A stretch of 64,000 nucleotides of DNA from Bacteroidota bacterium (GTDB lineage Bacteria > Bacteroidota > Bacteroidia > Cytophagales > Cytophagaceae), in assembly GCA_023428135.1 (NCBI GenBank), contig JAEYZG010000001.1:22141-86140 (forward strand), given 5' to 3'. The translations under genes were made by a program, and so were the position numbers. Each line of letters starts with the position of its first letter. Within the stretch, counting starts at the first letter, position 1. Below are positions 35,384-43,239 of the stretch, one piece after another. The notes beneath the pieces were generated by a model. That model was not told where the DNA came from and ran no database searches. It worked only from the letters and a program-made list of their open reading frames with translations.

Positions 35384-37009
35384 TTATTTCAAAATTACCT
35401 TCTCCCTTCTGGTAAGACCACCCTTCTCATATGTGGCGATATATATACCTCTTGGAAGATTTGTAACATTAAAAACATCTTCTCCTTCAATGACAAACGA
35501 TTGTCCAAGCTGATTGGTAAATGTGATCTTGCCTTGATGACCTTTCAAATGTATGTCAGTAGTACAAGGATTTGGCCATGGTTTATTATTTACTTCTGTT
35601 TCTTCGTTATCAGTTCCGGAGATGATACATTCATTAAGTTCAACTTTTGATGACCATGAAAAATAATCCGGAGCTTTGTAAATTAGTTCGCCATGATAAC
35701 TCCGTATTTCATTCACTTGTAATTCATATTTCAGATTCTTCAGATTGGCAATCTCTATACTGTCACTTTTCACATAATTACCAACAGCAAGGCATGCTAT
35801 CTTCGAAAAAACAATAGAGTCAGTGAAATTTGCAAAGATCACCCCTGCCGCTTCATTAATATTGGAAGTTATTTTAGAATAAATACTCCAGTTTGGACAG
35901 ATTGGCTGTATATACTTTCTGTATAAAGTAATTTTATTACAATCTGTTTTGTATTCAAAACATCTGTTCGCTGGCTGTCCAAAACCCTTAAATACATGTA
36001 GGTTCCCATTTAAATGTATATTCTGAATTACCGGAATTTCTGCCAGTCTCATATCCTGAATCACATTTTCCGGAGGGAATACATCATTCAAAGGAACATT
36101 GATCTTTTCCAGCCAACCAACACGATCTTGTGTCAGATAATAATTGATGACCAAAGTATTCTTAACAAATTCAGTTTTGTAGGTATAGCTGTAATTCCCC
36201 TGAAGTTTTTTAGGAAGGTCGAGGTTTACACTAAGGTTTTTACACAGAAAAGATCCCTCAAATACATTTTTACTTTCTACAGGAGAACAATTATGAAGAT
36301 ATGCATTACCGATCTTTGTCAATCGTGTTAGAGGAGGGCATGGTGCATTTACACAGTAGACAATCTGAGTATCGGCATGAAATATTATAAAGTCACGTAG
36401 TGAAAGCTTGTTCAATACAATGCTATCAGTTACAACCTTTGTCCCCAAAGCTTTGCAGGTTATATCGCGGGGCTTTATTACATCTTTAAAATTGACCAGT
36501 ATACTGTCGTCAACAATCTTTAAATATGGCATAGGGTACACATCTGAGGCAGGACAAATATCCTCCAGCCTTTTTCTGTAGATAATTACTTCCTTGCAAT
36601 CAGATTTTGAAGTATAGCAAGGATTGAATGGCCATCCCATAGTCAATTGGGTTGATTTCAACTGACCGTCTATATAAACTAAATGACCTACCGTCCACTT
36701 GAGGTCCTTTTCAGCTGTTGTAGACGGCCTAGAAGCCGAGAAGTATTTCTTTAAATTGGTAGTGATTTGAGTAAGAATTTCACTTCCTGCACTTTGCAAG
36801 TGATACCTGATTTCTAAGACTTTAGAAGTATCATTTTTTTGAACTTCTATGGTATAAGTATATTTCCCTTGAAGTTCCTGAGGAATCTGGTATGTTGTGT
36901 ATAGTGTATCACACAAAGCAGACCCTTTAAAACTATTCAGAATAATAGAATTTGGAAAAACTTGGTAACTAAAAAAAAACAACAGAATTGTGAGTATAAT
37001 TTTGTTCAT
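35384..37009 (-). CDS. Secreted protein with internal duplication and T9SS type A sorting domain
   Basis: 541-aa exported protein. The signal peptide ends near FPNS. Two homologous halves follow: GSALCDTLYTTYQIPQELQGKYTYT at about 29-53 corresponds to GSFLCKNLSVNLDLPKKLQGNYSYT at about 247-271. Later both have a pattern Cys - TSKSDCKEVIIYRKR - ICP against YKTDCNKITLYRKY - ICP, giving six or more matched Cys per half. The last 75 residues are a type A T9SS sorting domain (NPWPNPCTTDIHLKG-like start, GQSFVIEG, NLPRGIYIATYEKGG, terminal KVILK). It is secreted across the outer membrane by T9SS and likely anchored. The biological role is unknown. Confidence 0.85.
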   Translation of the reverse strand: MNKIILTILLFFFSYQVFPNSIILNSFKGSALCDTLYTTYQIPQELQGKYTYTIEVQKNDTSKVLEIRYHLQSAGSEILTQITTNLKKYFSASRPSTTAEKDLKWTVGHLVYIDGQLKSTQLTMGWPFNPCYTSKSDCKEVIIYRKRLEDICPASDVYPMPYLKIVDDSILVNFKDVIKPRDITCKALGTKVVTDSIVLNKLSLRDFIIFHADTQIVYCVNAPCPPLTRLTKIGNAYLHNCSPVESKNVFEGSFLCKNLSVNLDLPKKLQGNYSYTYKTEFVKNTLVINYYLTQDRVGWLEKINVPLNDVFPPENVIQDMRLAEIPVIQNIHLNGNLHVFKGFGQPANRCFEYKTDCNKITLYRKYIQPICPNWSIYSKITSNINEAAGVIFANFTDSIVFSKIACLAVGNYVKSDSIEIANLKNLKYELQVNEIRSYHGELIYKAPDYFSWSSKVELNECIISGTDNEETEVNNKPWPNPCTTDIHLKGHQGKITFTNQLGQSFVIEGEDVFNVTNLPRGIYIATYEKGGLTRREKVILK

Positions 37010-37146
37010 AACAATAAAAATTTAGGTTTAAAGCATTATATATCAGTTGAGAGAATTAGGTAACCTCTTTCGCTTACTTATTGTTAAATGAGCAAGAATT
37101 TCCAGGATAATTTACATCATGAGTACTTCCCACAGCTTCTAAAAAT

Positions 37147-37175
37147 AAAAGGTGCTTTTTAAAAAAGCACCTTTT
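37147..37175 (-). terminator. Rho-independent terminator of the DsrE/DoxDA operon
   Basis: A long stem (AAAAGGTGCTTTTT with its complement) flanked by A and T runs lies just beyond the stop of the minus-strand DsrE-like gene. It can act in both directions. Confidence 0.82.
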
Positions 37176-37179
37176 TCAT

Positions 37180-37533
37180 TTAAAACCCAGCTTTTATATA
37201 ACTCCACCCTTCACTCTGTCTGACAATCAGATGTGCTAATGCAGAAGGTATTATCCTGGCTACAGAGATTAAACCCGAAGATAATTTACCTCTTTCATTT
37301 AGTGAATTACTACAGGCCAAAAGCACAATTCCCCTATCCGCCATTTCCTGTAAAACATTAGAGAATCTGCTATCGCTATATAACAGCTCAACACCCAAGC
37401 CGTGAGTTACGATTTCCACTTTGATTGCCGGAATCTCTTTCTGAATATTTCCAACTTGTTTAATCAATGACTTGCATACTTGCTCCTCATTAGTTGATAA
37501 TTGAAATACAACTTTATACTCTTTGTCGTCCAT
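37180..37533 (-). CDS. DsrE-family protein (cytoplasmic)
   Basis: 117 aa with the DsrE/DsrF-like fold: KVVFQLSTNEEQVCKSLIKQVGNI, KVEIVTHGLGVELL and ADRGIVLLACSNSL, where Cys in a strand end corresponds to the sulfur-carrying position of several family members. It is last in a three-gene minus-strand run after an exported DsrE-like protein and a DoxDA-like membrane protein (18 bases from the latter), so a role in sulfur transfer during thiosulfate or sulfane-sulfur metabolism is inferred. The protein is complete. Confidence 0.82.
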   Translation of the reverse strand: MDDKEYKVVFQLSTNEEQVCKSLIKQVGNIQKEIPAIKVEIVTHGLGVELLYSDSRFSNVLQEMADRGIVLLACSNSLNERGKLSSGLISVARIIPSALAHLIVRQSEGWSYIKAGF

Positions 37534-37551
37534 TATATCAATTTCTGAATT

Positions 37552-38580
37552 TTAAAAACTAAGTTTCCATACTTTACCGCTTATATCTTCGACTTCAACA
37601 ATATGATTTTCGCCATCATTAATGGTAATCGGAAGAGTAATTTTTGCCTTGGCTCCTAAGGGAATGATCAAACTATTTTTGCCGGTTTTAACTTTGGCAA
37701 TATAATAGTTATCAATATTCTGACCAGGTATATCAGAAAGCTCATTATACAAATACTCTTTAATAACATCTCCATTCTGATCTTTCAAAGAAATGCGTGT
37801 GATAAATGCTCCATAAGTATCAATCCCCTGATCCCTGAACAGATCAAAACTTAGACCTTTGACTTTATCATACTTTGCGTCTGAAATTACAATATTCGGT
37901 TTCATAGAAAGATTGTGAAGTTTGCCCCACACGCCCCCATGAAAGACTTGATTGGTATATAAAGTTATAGCCAGGGAAAAAACAGCGATGAACAAAGAGA
38001 AGAATGTAAATGCTCTTTTGCTCATATTAATATCCCCTGACCCCACATATTGAATCCATTTTTTATCTTTTAACCTGGGAAATTTTGAAAGAAGCAACTT
38101 ATCTAAAGAGAACTTATCAGCGCCTGCTACCATCATAACCAACCCTGCGATAGTCCCCAGAACACCGATCTGCCATTCATCCAGGCAAGTTGTACCAAGC
38201 CATCCTGCACCAAATAAGATTCCCAGCGATAGCAAAAAGACTCCTAATGCAGAAGCTCTAGTAAATAAACCAAACAATAAGCCCAGTCCCACCAGTGCTT
38301 CAATGATTGTAAATACGATGAGGAATATTTGCAGAAAATCTGGATGAGTGATCATGAAATGAATCATAGGCTTAACGATAATGGCGTTTGGAAAAAAGTG
38401 ATTAAACTTCTCTCCCACATAGCCTATTCCATCGGGATCTAATTTATTTTCCAGAACCAACCTTCTCCAGAAAGCAGAGAAAAAGAGCCAGCCGGTAACC
38501 CATCTTAGTCCTGTCAGCAAAATCGCTGAAGAGGATGATTGATATAGAGTATTTTTATCTGAAATTTTAATTGTTTCCAT
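37552..38580 (-). CDS. DoxX/TQO-like membrane protein: DoxD fused to DoxA domain
   Basis: 342-aa membrane protein. The first half is a DoxD-type four-helix domain (LRWVTGWLFFSAFWRR, VFTIIEALVGLGLLFGLFTRASA, WLGTTCLDEWQIGVLG, LVMMVAGADKFSLDK). The second half begins with a further membrane helix (about 190-208) followed by an extracytoplasmic DoxA-like beta domain. DoxD and DoxA together form thiosulfate:quinone oxidoreductase in Acidianus, and fused forms occur in bacteria. The neighbours are two DsrE-like genes. The ATG at 38580 (METIKIS) is preferred over 38622, whose extra residues are not conserved-looking. Activity on thiosulfate is inferred. Confidence 0.82.
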   Translation of the reverse strand: METIKISDKNTLYQSSSSAILLTGLRWVTGWLFFSAFWRRLVLENKLDPDGIGYVGEKFNHFFPNAIIVKPMIHFMITHPDFLQIFLIVFTIIEALVGLGLLFGLFTRASALGVFLLSLGILFGAGWLGTTCLDEWQIGVLGTIAGLVMMVAGADKFSLDKLLLSKFPRLKDKKWIQYVGSGDINMSKRAFTFFSLFIAVFSLAITLYTNQVFHGGVWGKLHNLSMKPNIVISDAKYDKVKGLSFDLFRDQGIDTYGAFITRISLKDQNGDVIKEYLYNELSDIPGQNIDNYYIAKVKTGKNSLIIPLGAKAKITLPITINDGENHIVEVEDISGKVWKLSF

Positions 38581-38633
38581 TTGAGTTTTTTTAAATGATT
38601 GAATAATATAAGTAAGACTCACATTTTATTTGA

Positions 38634-39101
38634 TTACAACTCCACGGTTTTATAACCTTTCATCTGCAAATCAAACATGTAGGTAAGTCCATTGGGAACA
38701 ATTTCAATTCCCTCTATTAATGCGGCAGGATCAATATTAAATTGCTGAAGTGACATGCCACATACCTTAAAATGTATACCAGCAGCTTTCCCTTTCTGTA
38801 TCATATCAGCAAAGTCATTACCTTTCACAAACGCTTCTACGGATTTGGCGCAGGCCATAACGAACAATGTATCTCGTTTGTATTTGCTGTCTTTTATTAT
38901 CGCTTCTGCAGTGTTAACGACTGCTTTTATATGATTAGGTTGACTGATAAGAACTGCATAGTTTAACAAATCTTTGCCTTCGTCCCTTAATGTCTCGTTC
39001 CCTGTTACAGGCCTGAACACAAATGATGTAAGCAATAAAGAGATACTGATTAAGATGGTCAGTGTAACTGCTTTTGACTTATTTTTATCTTGTAATATCA
39101 T
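38634..39101 (-). CDS. Exported DsrE-family protein
   Basis: 155 aa. An N-terminal membrane helix or signal peptide (residues 12-30) is followed by a DsrE/DsrF-like domain: YAVLISQPNHIKAVVNTAEAI, TLFVMACAKSVEAFVKG, GIHFKVCGMSLQQFNI. The Cys in VCGMSL matches the persulfide-carrying Cys of periplasmic DsrE relatives. It is first in the minus-strand operon with DoxDA-like and cytoplasmic DsrE-like genes, which gives one exported and one cytoplasmic DsrE around a membrane oxidoreductase. The gap to DoxDA is about 50 bases. Confidence 0.8.
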   Translation of the reverse strand: MILQDKNKSKAVTLTILISISLLLTSFVFRPVTGNETLRDEGKDLLNYAVLISQPNHIKAVVNTAEAIIKDSKYKRDTLFVMACAKSVEAFVKGNDFADMIQKGKAAGIHFKVCGMSLQQFNIDPAALIEGIEIVPNGLTYMFDLQMKGYKTVEL

Positions 39102-39252
39102 AGGAATGTTTTAATTAGTTAGTTCTTTGATCAACATAGGTATCCCGTACCTTCATTAAAAATGAGGTAAGGCTATATAACTTTACAGAGTGATTCAGAA
39201 AGGACATAATTATCCCTATTACATCTGTATCGTAATATCAATCTGAAATTAA

Positions 39253-39606
39253 CTAATTAAAACAGGGAGGAGGAGAATGAATATTGCCCCAGCAAGAGTA
39301 ATCAGCAGCTTCGTAAAACTGATGATGGCTATTGAGCTTTGGTGATATAATTGAAAAAAAGCTATGCTGAAGAATATGTATATCAGCAGAACAAAAAGTT
39401 ATAATTTTCTTATCTGATTTTTTCTGTTTATCTGATAAGTTGGTTTTTCCGGAAGAAGGAATTTTAATTAATTTATCCTTCCTCCCATACTTGCATTTCT
39501 TTTTAAACTCATAACTATTATCTGCACTATTAAATACAGGCAACGCATACGCCGCATGATTTAACAGATAAATAAACAGAAATAGAAATGCAAGTAATCG
39601 TTTCAT
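39253..39606 (-). CDS. Small exported hypothetical protein
   Basis: 117 aa. The signal peptide (MKRLLAFLFLFIYLLNHAAYALP) is followed by a Lys-rich middle and a C-terminal His/Cys/Pro region (NSHHQFYEAADYSCWGNIHSPPPCFN). Such short exported proteins ending in H-x-P-P-P are common beside metal-resistance genes in Bacteroidetes, but no such genes adjoin here. It is upstream of the sulfur operon on the same strand, with a gap of 150 bases. Function unknown. Confidence 0.6.
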   Translation of the reverse strand: MKRLLAFLFLFIYLLNHAAYALPVFNSADNSYEFKKKCKYGRKDKLIKIPSSGKTNLSDKQKKSDKKIITFCSADIHILQHSFFSIISPKLNSHHQFYEAADYSCWGNIHSPPPCFN

Positions 39607-39802
39607 CTAACCCCTAACGTTAAATTGATCAAAATAATTTGGAGTTGCAATAAAAATAGATGAAATATTAAGGATATCAGTAAATGCAATTGGCATTGAT
39701 AAATAAAATTATTGATAGAAAGATTTTAAAAAAGTAAAACTTGCTAACGTTTTGCTAAAAAACCTGCATCATATGGCTGTTAAGATTTTTAAAACGCTCT
39801 TG
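39607..39802. other. Intergenic leader region
   Basis: AT-rich stretch between the exported protein start and the tRNA pseudogenes; no feature identified. Confidence 0.3.
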
Positions 39803-39875
39803 TGATCCTGTTTGGATTGGAGCCAAAGAATTAATGCTTAGAAGGTAGTGTTCTATCCAATTGATCTACATGACC
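39803..39875 (-). pseudogene. Degenerate tRNA-Arg(TCT)
   Basis: Aligns over its length with the intact tRNA-Arg genes at 41351 and 41700, including the anticodon-arm segment GCTTAGAAGG read on the plus strand. Many substitutions break the D, T and anticodon stems, and it is one base shorter. Flanking DNA (AAACAAAGNAGT, ATCACAACTCTTTC) is also shared with the intact copies. Confidence 0.8.
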
Positions 39876-39931
39876 TTTTGGATTAAACAAAGAAGTGATT
39901 TATCACAACTCTTTCTAAGAAAGTAATGAAG

Positions 39932-40004
39932 TCGGGGTGGCAAGATCGAACTTGTGATTCCTGCTCCCAAACCTTTTACGATAAACGGGCTAATCTGCAC
40001 CACG
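39932..40004 (-). pseudogene. Degenerate tRNA-Pro(TGG)
   Basis: Follows the tRNA-Arg remnant at the same spacing as in the intact pairs. It shares GTCGGGGTGGCAAGAT and CTCCCAAACC with the tRNA-Pro genes at 41480 and 41831, but the anticodon stem and acceptor pairing are disrupted and it is two bases shorter. It is part of a third, decayed Pro-Arg unit. Confidence 0.8.
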
Positions 40005-40322
40005 AAACGTAATGAACTTTTTGCTTCTCTTTATAGATTTTGTCTCCCTAAATTCCAGGAAGATTCTCCTTCTTGCACAAAAAGCTCCCCTTATAACATC
40101 TCTTATTATAATATTTTAAAGTTTTCGCATTGCCCGGGACTTGTCAAATTTATTTAAAATCCCTTTACATATGTTAATGCAATTGTGTTTCTGAAGTCAG
40201 ACTTTTATTATATGATTAAATAACAATTATGCTTTTTGATATTCTGAAAGAATCTAGCTGGACATTAGAATACGGAAGGCTTGGCAGCACTAAATCATTC
40301 ATTCTAAAAAACAATTCATCTA

Positions 40323-41126
40323 ATGAGAACCAGAACAATTTTTATCACAATCTTTCTTTTGACAGCTTCCTTTTTAAAAGCACAAGAAAATAAGATACTC
40401 TTTGTAATGAGTGCAGCAAAGGAACTTCCTTTAAAAAATGGAAAGACATATAATCAGACAGGTGTATTTTTAAGTGAGTTTTATCTGGCTTATAAAGAAG
40501 TAGTCGATTTAGGCTATGTTGTAGATTTTGCAACACCCGGCGGAATAGCTTCATCCATTGATAAGGAAAGTTATGACTTAACTTATTGGAAAGGAAAAGA
40601 GGGACTTCTTCAGGAAGCAAAAGACTTTGTTAGTAATAGTCCAAAGTTTAACGATCCTTTTTCTTTGGAAAATGCTCTTCAAAATATACATTCATACTCA
40701 GGAATAATAGTACCTGGAGGACAGGGTTTAATGGTAGATTTGATACATAATAAAAACATGTCCGAAATCCTCAAGGCATTTTCTCACAATAAAAAACCGA
40801 TAGGTTTGATATGCCATGCGCCAGCTTTGATACTCTCTATTCCTAAAACTGAAAATCCCTTTGTCGGTTATCGGGTAAATTCGGTGTCAGGATTCGAAGA
40901 GTTTTATATCGAAAACTTTGTAATGAAAGGCAAACCATACAATCGCAAAATTGCAAAGCAGTTAAAGAGGTTAGGACTCGATTACAAACATGGAAAACCT
41001 AAACAAAACTTTGCCATCAGAGACCGGGAGTTGATCACAAGCCAAAATCCGTTTTCTAATGAAGCGTTTATTAAGTTATACATTGAGGCACTTAAAGAAT
41101 ACAGAATGAAAAATGGAGGCTTCTAA
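40323..41126 (+). CDS. DJ-1/PfpI family protein (Hsp31-like), exported
   Basis: 267 aa with a signal peptide (ending FLKAQE). The mature domain is a class I glutamine-amidotransferase-like fold: ILFVMSAAKELPLKNGKTYNQTG, VVDFATPGG, GIIVPGGQGLMVDL and the nucleophile elbow GLICHAPALIL with the catalytic Cys. The early Glu and the cap resemble the Hsp31/glyoxalase III group, whose members act as deglycases, glyoxalases or holdases. Export is less usual for this family. It is monocistronic, divergent from the sulfur operon region. Confidence 0.88.
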   Translation: MRTRTIFITIFLLTASFLKAQENKILFVMSAAKELPLKNGKTYNQTGVFLSEFYLAYKEVVDLGYVVDFATPGGIASSIDKESYDLTYWKGKEGLLQEAKDFVSNSPKFNDPFSLENALQNIHSYSGIIVPGGQGLMVDLIHNKNMSEILKAFSHNKKPIGLICHAPALILSIPKTENPFVGYRVNSVSGFEEFYIENFVMKGKPYNRKIAKQLKRLGLDYKHGKPKQNFAIRDRELITSQNPFSNEAFIKLYIEALKEYRMKNGGF

Positions 41127-41173
41127 AATCTTAGCTTTTTATTTGGGTTAGAAGACAAACTCCGTATAATCAA

Positions 41174-41204
41174 TTGATGCCATCGCTTGAAGCGATGGCA
41201 TCAA
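41174..41204. repeat. Perfect hairpin downstream of the DJ-1 gene
   Basis: A 14-bp perfect stem (TTGATGCCATCGCT/AGCGATGGCATCAA) with a 3-base loop. No T run follows. It is followed by short direct repeats of GATTGATCC at about 41233-41262. It may be a terminator or a short interspersed palindromic element. Confidence 0.6.
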
Positions 41205-41299
41205 TCAATCTTGAAATAATAAGATGATCCCCGATTCCGATTGATCCCCGATTGATCCATGATTTAGAGATTTCTATAGATCTGCTATAAAAACAAAAA

Positions 41300-41330
41300 A
41301 TCCGCCACCTTTGAACAAAGTGGCGGATTT
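41300..41330 (-). terminator. Terminator of the tRNA operon
   Basis: An 11-bp stem (AAATCCGCCAC/GTGGCGGATTT) is followed on the minus strand by a long T-rich run. It lies 20 bases beyond the last tRNA of the minus-strand cluster. Confidence 0.85.
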
Positions 41331-41350
41331 AATACAACGTAAAACGTGTG

Positions 41351-41424
41351 TGATTCCGTTTGGATTCGAACCAAAGACCTACTGCTTAGAAGGCAGTTGC
41401 TCTATCCAGCTGAGCTACGGAACC
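41351..41424 (-). tRNA. tRNA-Arg(TCT), copy 1
   Basis: A 74-base cloverleaf on the minus strand: acceptor GGTTCCG/CGGAATC, D arm with GCTCAGCTGG, anticodon loop CTTCTAA (TCT), T arm TTTGGTTCGAATCCAAA. CCA is not encoded. It is the last gene of the cluster. Confidence 0.97.
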
Positions 41425-41479
41425 CATTCAATGGAACAAAGCAGTCTTTTATCACAGCTCTTTCCGAAGAAAGAATAAG

Positions 41480-41554
41480 TCGGGGTGGCAAGATTCGAAC
41501 TTGCGACCTCCTGGTCCCAAACCAGGCGCGATAACCGGGCTACGCTACACCCCG
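41480..41554 (-). tRNA. tRNA-Pro(TGG), copy 1
   Basis: A 75-base cloverleaf on the minus strand: acceptor CGGGGTG/CACCCCG, anticodon stem CCTGG/CCAGG with loop TTTGGGA (TGG), T arm with GTTCGAATC. CCA is not encoded. Confidence 0.97.
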
Positions 41555-41650
41555 AAACTTTAAAGAACTTTTGCTTTTCTTTTTATGGGTTCAGCCTCCC
41601 ATACATTCCTTTGTTAAGGTATCCGTAAAAGAGACACTCCCTACTTAAAC

Positions 41651-41688
41651 AATATAGCCTGCAACACATTGTATTGCAGGCTATATTT
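41651..41688 (-). terminator. Hairpin between the two tRNA pairs
   Basis: A 14-bp perfect stem (AATATAGCCTGCAA/TTGCAGGCTATATT) followed on the minus strand by a modest T-rich stretch. It separates the two Pro-Arg units and probably terminates, or is processed, after the upstream pair. Confidence 0.7.
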
Positions 41689-41699
41689 AAGATCTCTTG

Positions 41700-41773
41700 T
41701 GATCCCGTTTGGATTCGAACCAAAGACCTACTGCTTAGAAGGCAGTTGCTCTATCCAGCTGAGCTACGGGACC
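41700..41773 (-). tRNA. tRNA-Arg(TCT), copy 2
   Basis: 74 bases, identical to copy 1 except in the acceptor stem, where GGTCCCG/CGGGATC replaces GGTTCCG/CGGAATC: a compensated C-G for U-A change. Anticodon TCT. CCA is not encoded. Confidence 0.97.
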
Positions 41774-41830
41774 CGTTCAATTGAACAAAGCAGTCTTTTA
41801 ATCACAGCTCTTTCCTAAGAAAGAATGAAG

Positions 41831-41905
41831 TCGGGGTGGCAAGATTCGAACTTGCGACCTCCTGGTCCCAAACCAGGCGCGATAACCGGGCTACGCTACA
41901 CCCCG
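41831..41905 (-). tRNA. tRNA-Pro(TGG), copy 2
   Basis: 75 bases, same sequence as copy 1 by eye, anticodon TGG. The spacer to the adjacent tRNA-Arg (including AACAAAGCAGTCTTTTA and ATCACAGCTCTTTCC) is also nearly identical to the other pair, showing unit duplication. Confidence 0.97.
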
Positions 41906-41971
41906 AAACTTTAAAGAACTTTTGCTATCTTTTTACGGGTCTTGCCTCCCTTACTTTTCTTTAGAAATCCA

Positions 41972-42061
<90 letters not shown>

Positions 42062-42276
42062 CTTTTTCAAAAAAGCGATGCAAAGATAACGGAATTCATT
42101 TTAATTGTGCAACTATTTTCTAAAAATAATTGGAATATTTTCCAATATTTCCATTACAACTCTATACTACAATACTTTACACTTCTCACACTATCTTCAT
42201 CACATATATTTTTTTTAATTAATTGTTCAAAAAAGCCTATTTTTCCATCCTGTTAATTTCAAATTTTGTTCTGAAA

Positions 42277-43239
42277 ATGATCTGGAGTAAACCTATCGGT
42301 ATTCTTGAATATACACTTATCGGAATTTTTCTCCTGTTTTACCTCATGTATTTTATCAGGATGATACTTGTTTCATCCAAAGTAAGGAGCAACATGAGAA
42401 GATCTTTCTATAAATTCTTCCTCCGCTCTGCATATTTCGGAGCTTTCATTATAGCTTTCCTCGGGCCTTCATTCGGCGATACCAAAAAGGAAATTAAAAC
42501 AACAAGAAAAGATATTTTTTTTGTGCTTGATGTTTCGGGTTCTATGAATAGCAATGATGTCCTGCCTTCCAGAATCGAAAAAGCTCAAAAGGAGCTTTTA
42601 AATATTGCAGACCGGTTAAACTCTGCCCGAATCGGTTTGATCACCTTTTCTTCCAGTGCCAATCTCCTCTGCCCTCTCACCTATGACAAAGACGCGTTTA
42701 AAATGTTCATTCAGTCTATTACAAAAAAGCAGGTAAGCGGCACCTCTAATATCAGCTCTGGACTGCAGCTTGCAATAGAAAAGCTCTCTGCTCCTAAAAC
42801 GCAAATTCACGATGTGGGAAAATTTGTCATCCTTATTTCAGATGGGGAAAATTTTGGAGAAGATCCGGACAAAGTGTCAAAGTTATTCAAACAAAAGAAA
42901 ATCACCCTTCTTACCGTAGGGATTGGCACTACTTCCGGAGGCACCATACCTGAAACTTATGGACCTAAAAAAGATAAAGAAGGTCAGGAAATAACCACTT
43001 CTCTAAGGCCTGCCGAATTGAAAAAACTTGCTTCTATAACTGGTGGTTCTTATTTCGAAACCAACGATAACCGAAATGATCTGGCCTACCTTTCTGAACG
43101 GATCAACCGAATCGAAGGGGTGACAACAGGCTATCAGAAGGTTGATGCCACTGCAAATAAATACTTTTATTTCCTCCTGTTTGGTTTATTTCTTATACTT
43201 CTGGATGTTTTAATAACTGTTAAAACCATTAGTTTATGA
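42277..43239 (+). CDS. BatB-like von Willebrand factor A domain membrane protein
   Basis: 320-aa inner-membrane protein: two N-terminal membrane helices (about 12-30 and 48-65), a VWA domain with a complete MIDAS (FVLDVSGSMNSND, GTSNISSGL, LISDGENFGED) facing the periplasm, and a C-terminal membrane helix (LLFGLFLILLDVLI). This is the layout of Bacteroidetes BatA/BatB proteins linked to aerotolerance. The ATG at 42277 is preferred to a TTG at 42223. It overlaps the next gene (BatC-like) by 4 bases. The usual MoxR and BatD partners are not in the window. Confidence 0.88.
   Translation: MIWSKPIGILEYTLIGIFLLFYLMYFIRMILVSSKVRSNMRRSFYKFFLRSAYFGAFIIAFLGPSFGDTKKEIKTTRKDIFFVLDVSGSMNSNDVLPSRIEKAQKELLNIADRLNSARIGLITFSSSANLLCPLTYDKDAFKMFIQSITKKQVSGTSNISSGLQLAIEKLSAPKTQIHDVGKFVILISDGENFGEDPDKVSKLFKQKKITLLTVGIGTTSGGTIPETYGPKKDKEGQEITTSLRPAELKKLASITGGSYFETNDNRNDLAYLSERINRIEGVTTGYQKVDATANKYFYFLLFGLFLILLDVLITVKTISL

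Noticed and set aside
39954..40157. 67-codon plus-strand frame
   Set aside because: It runs across the tRNA-Pro pseudogene and looks like chance.
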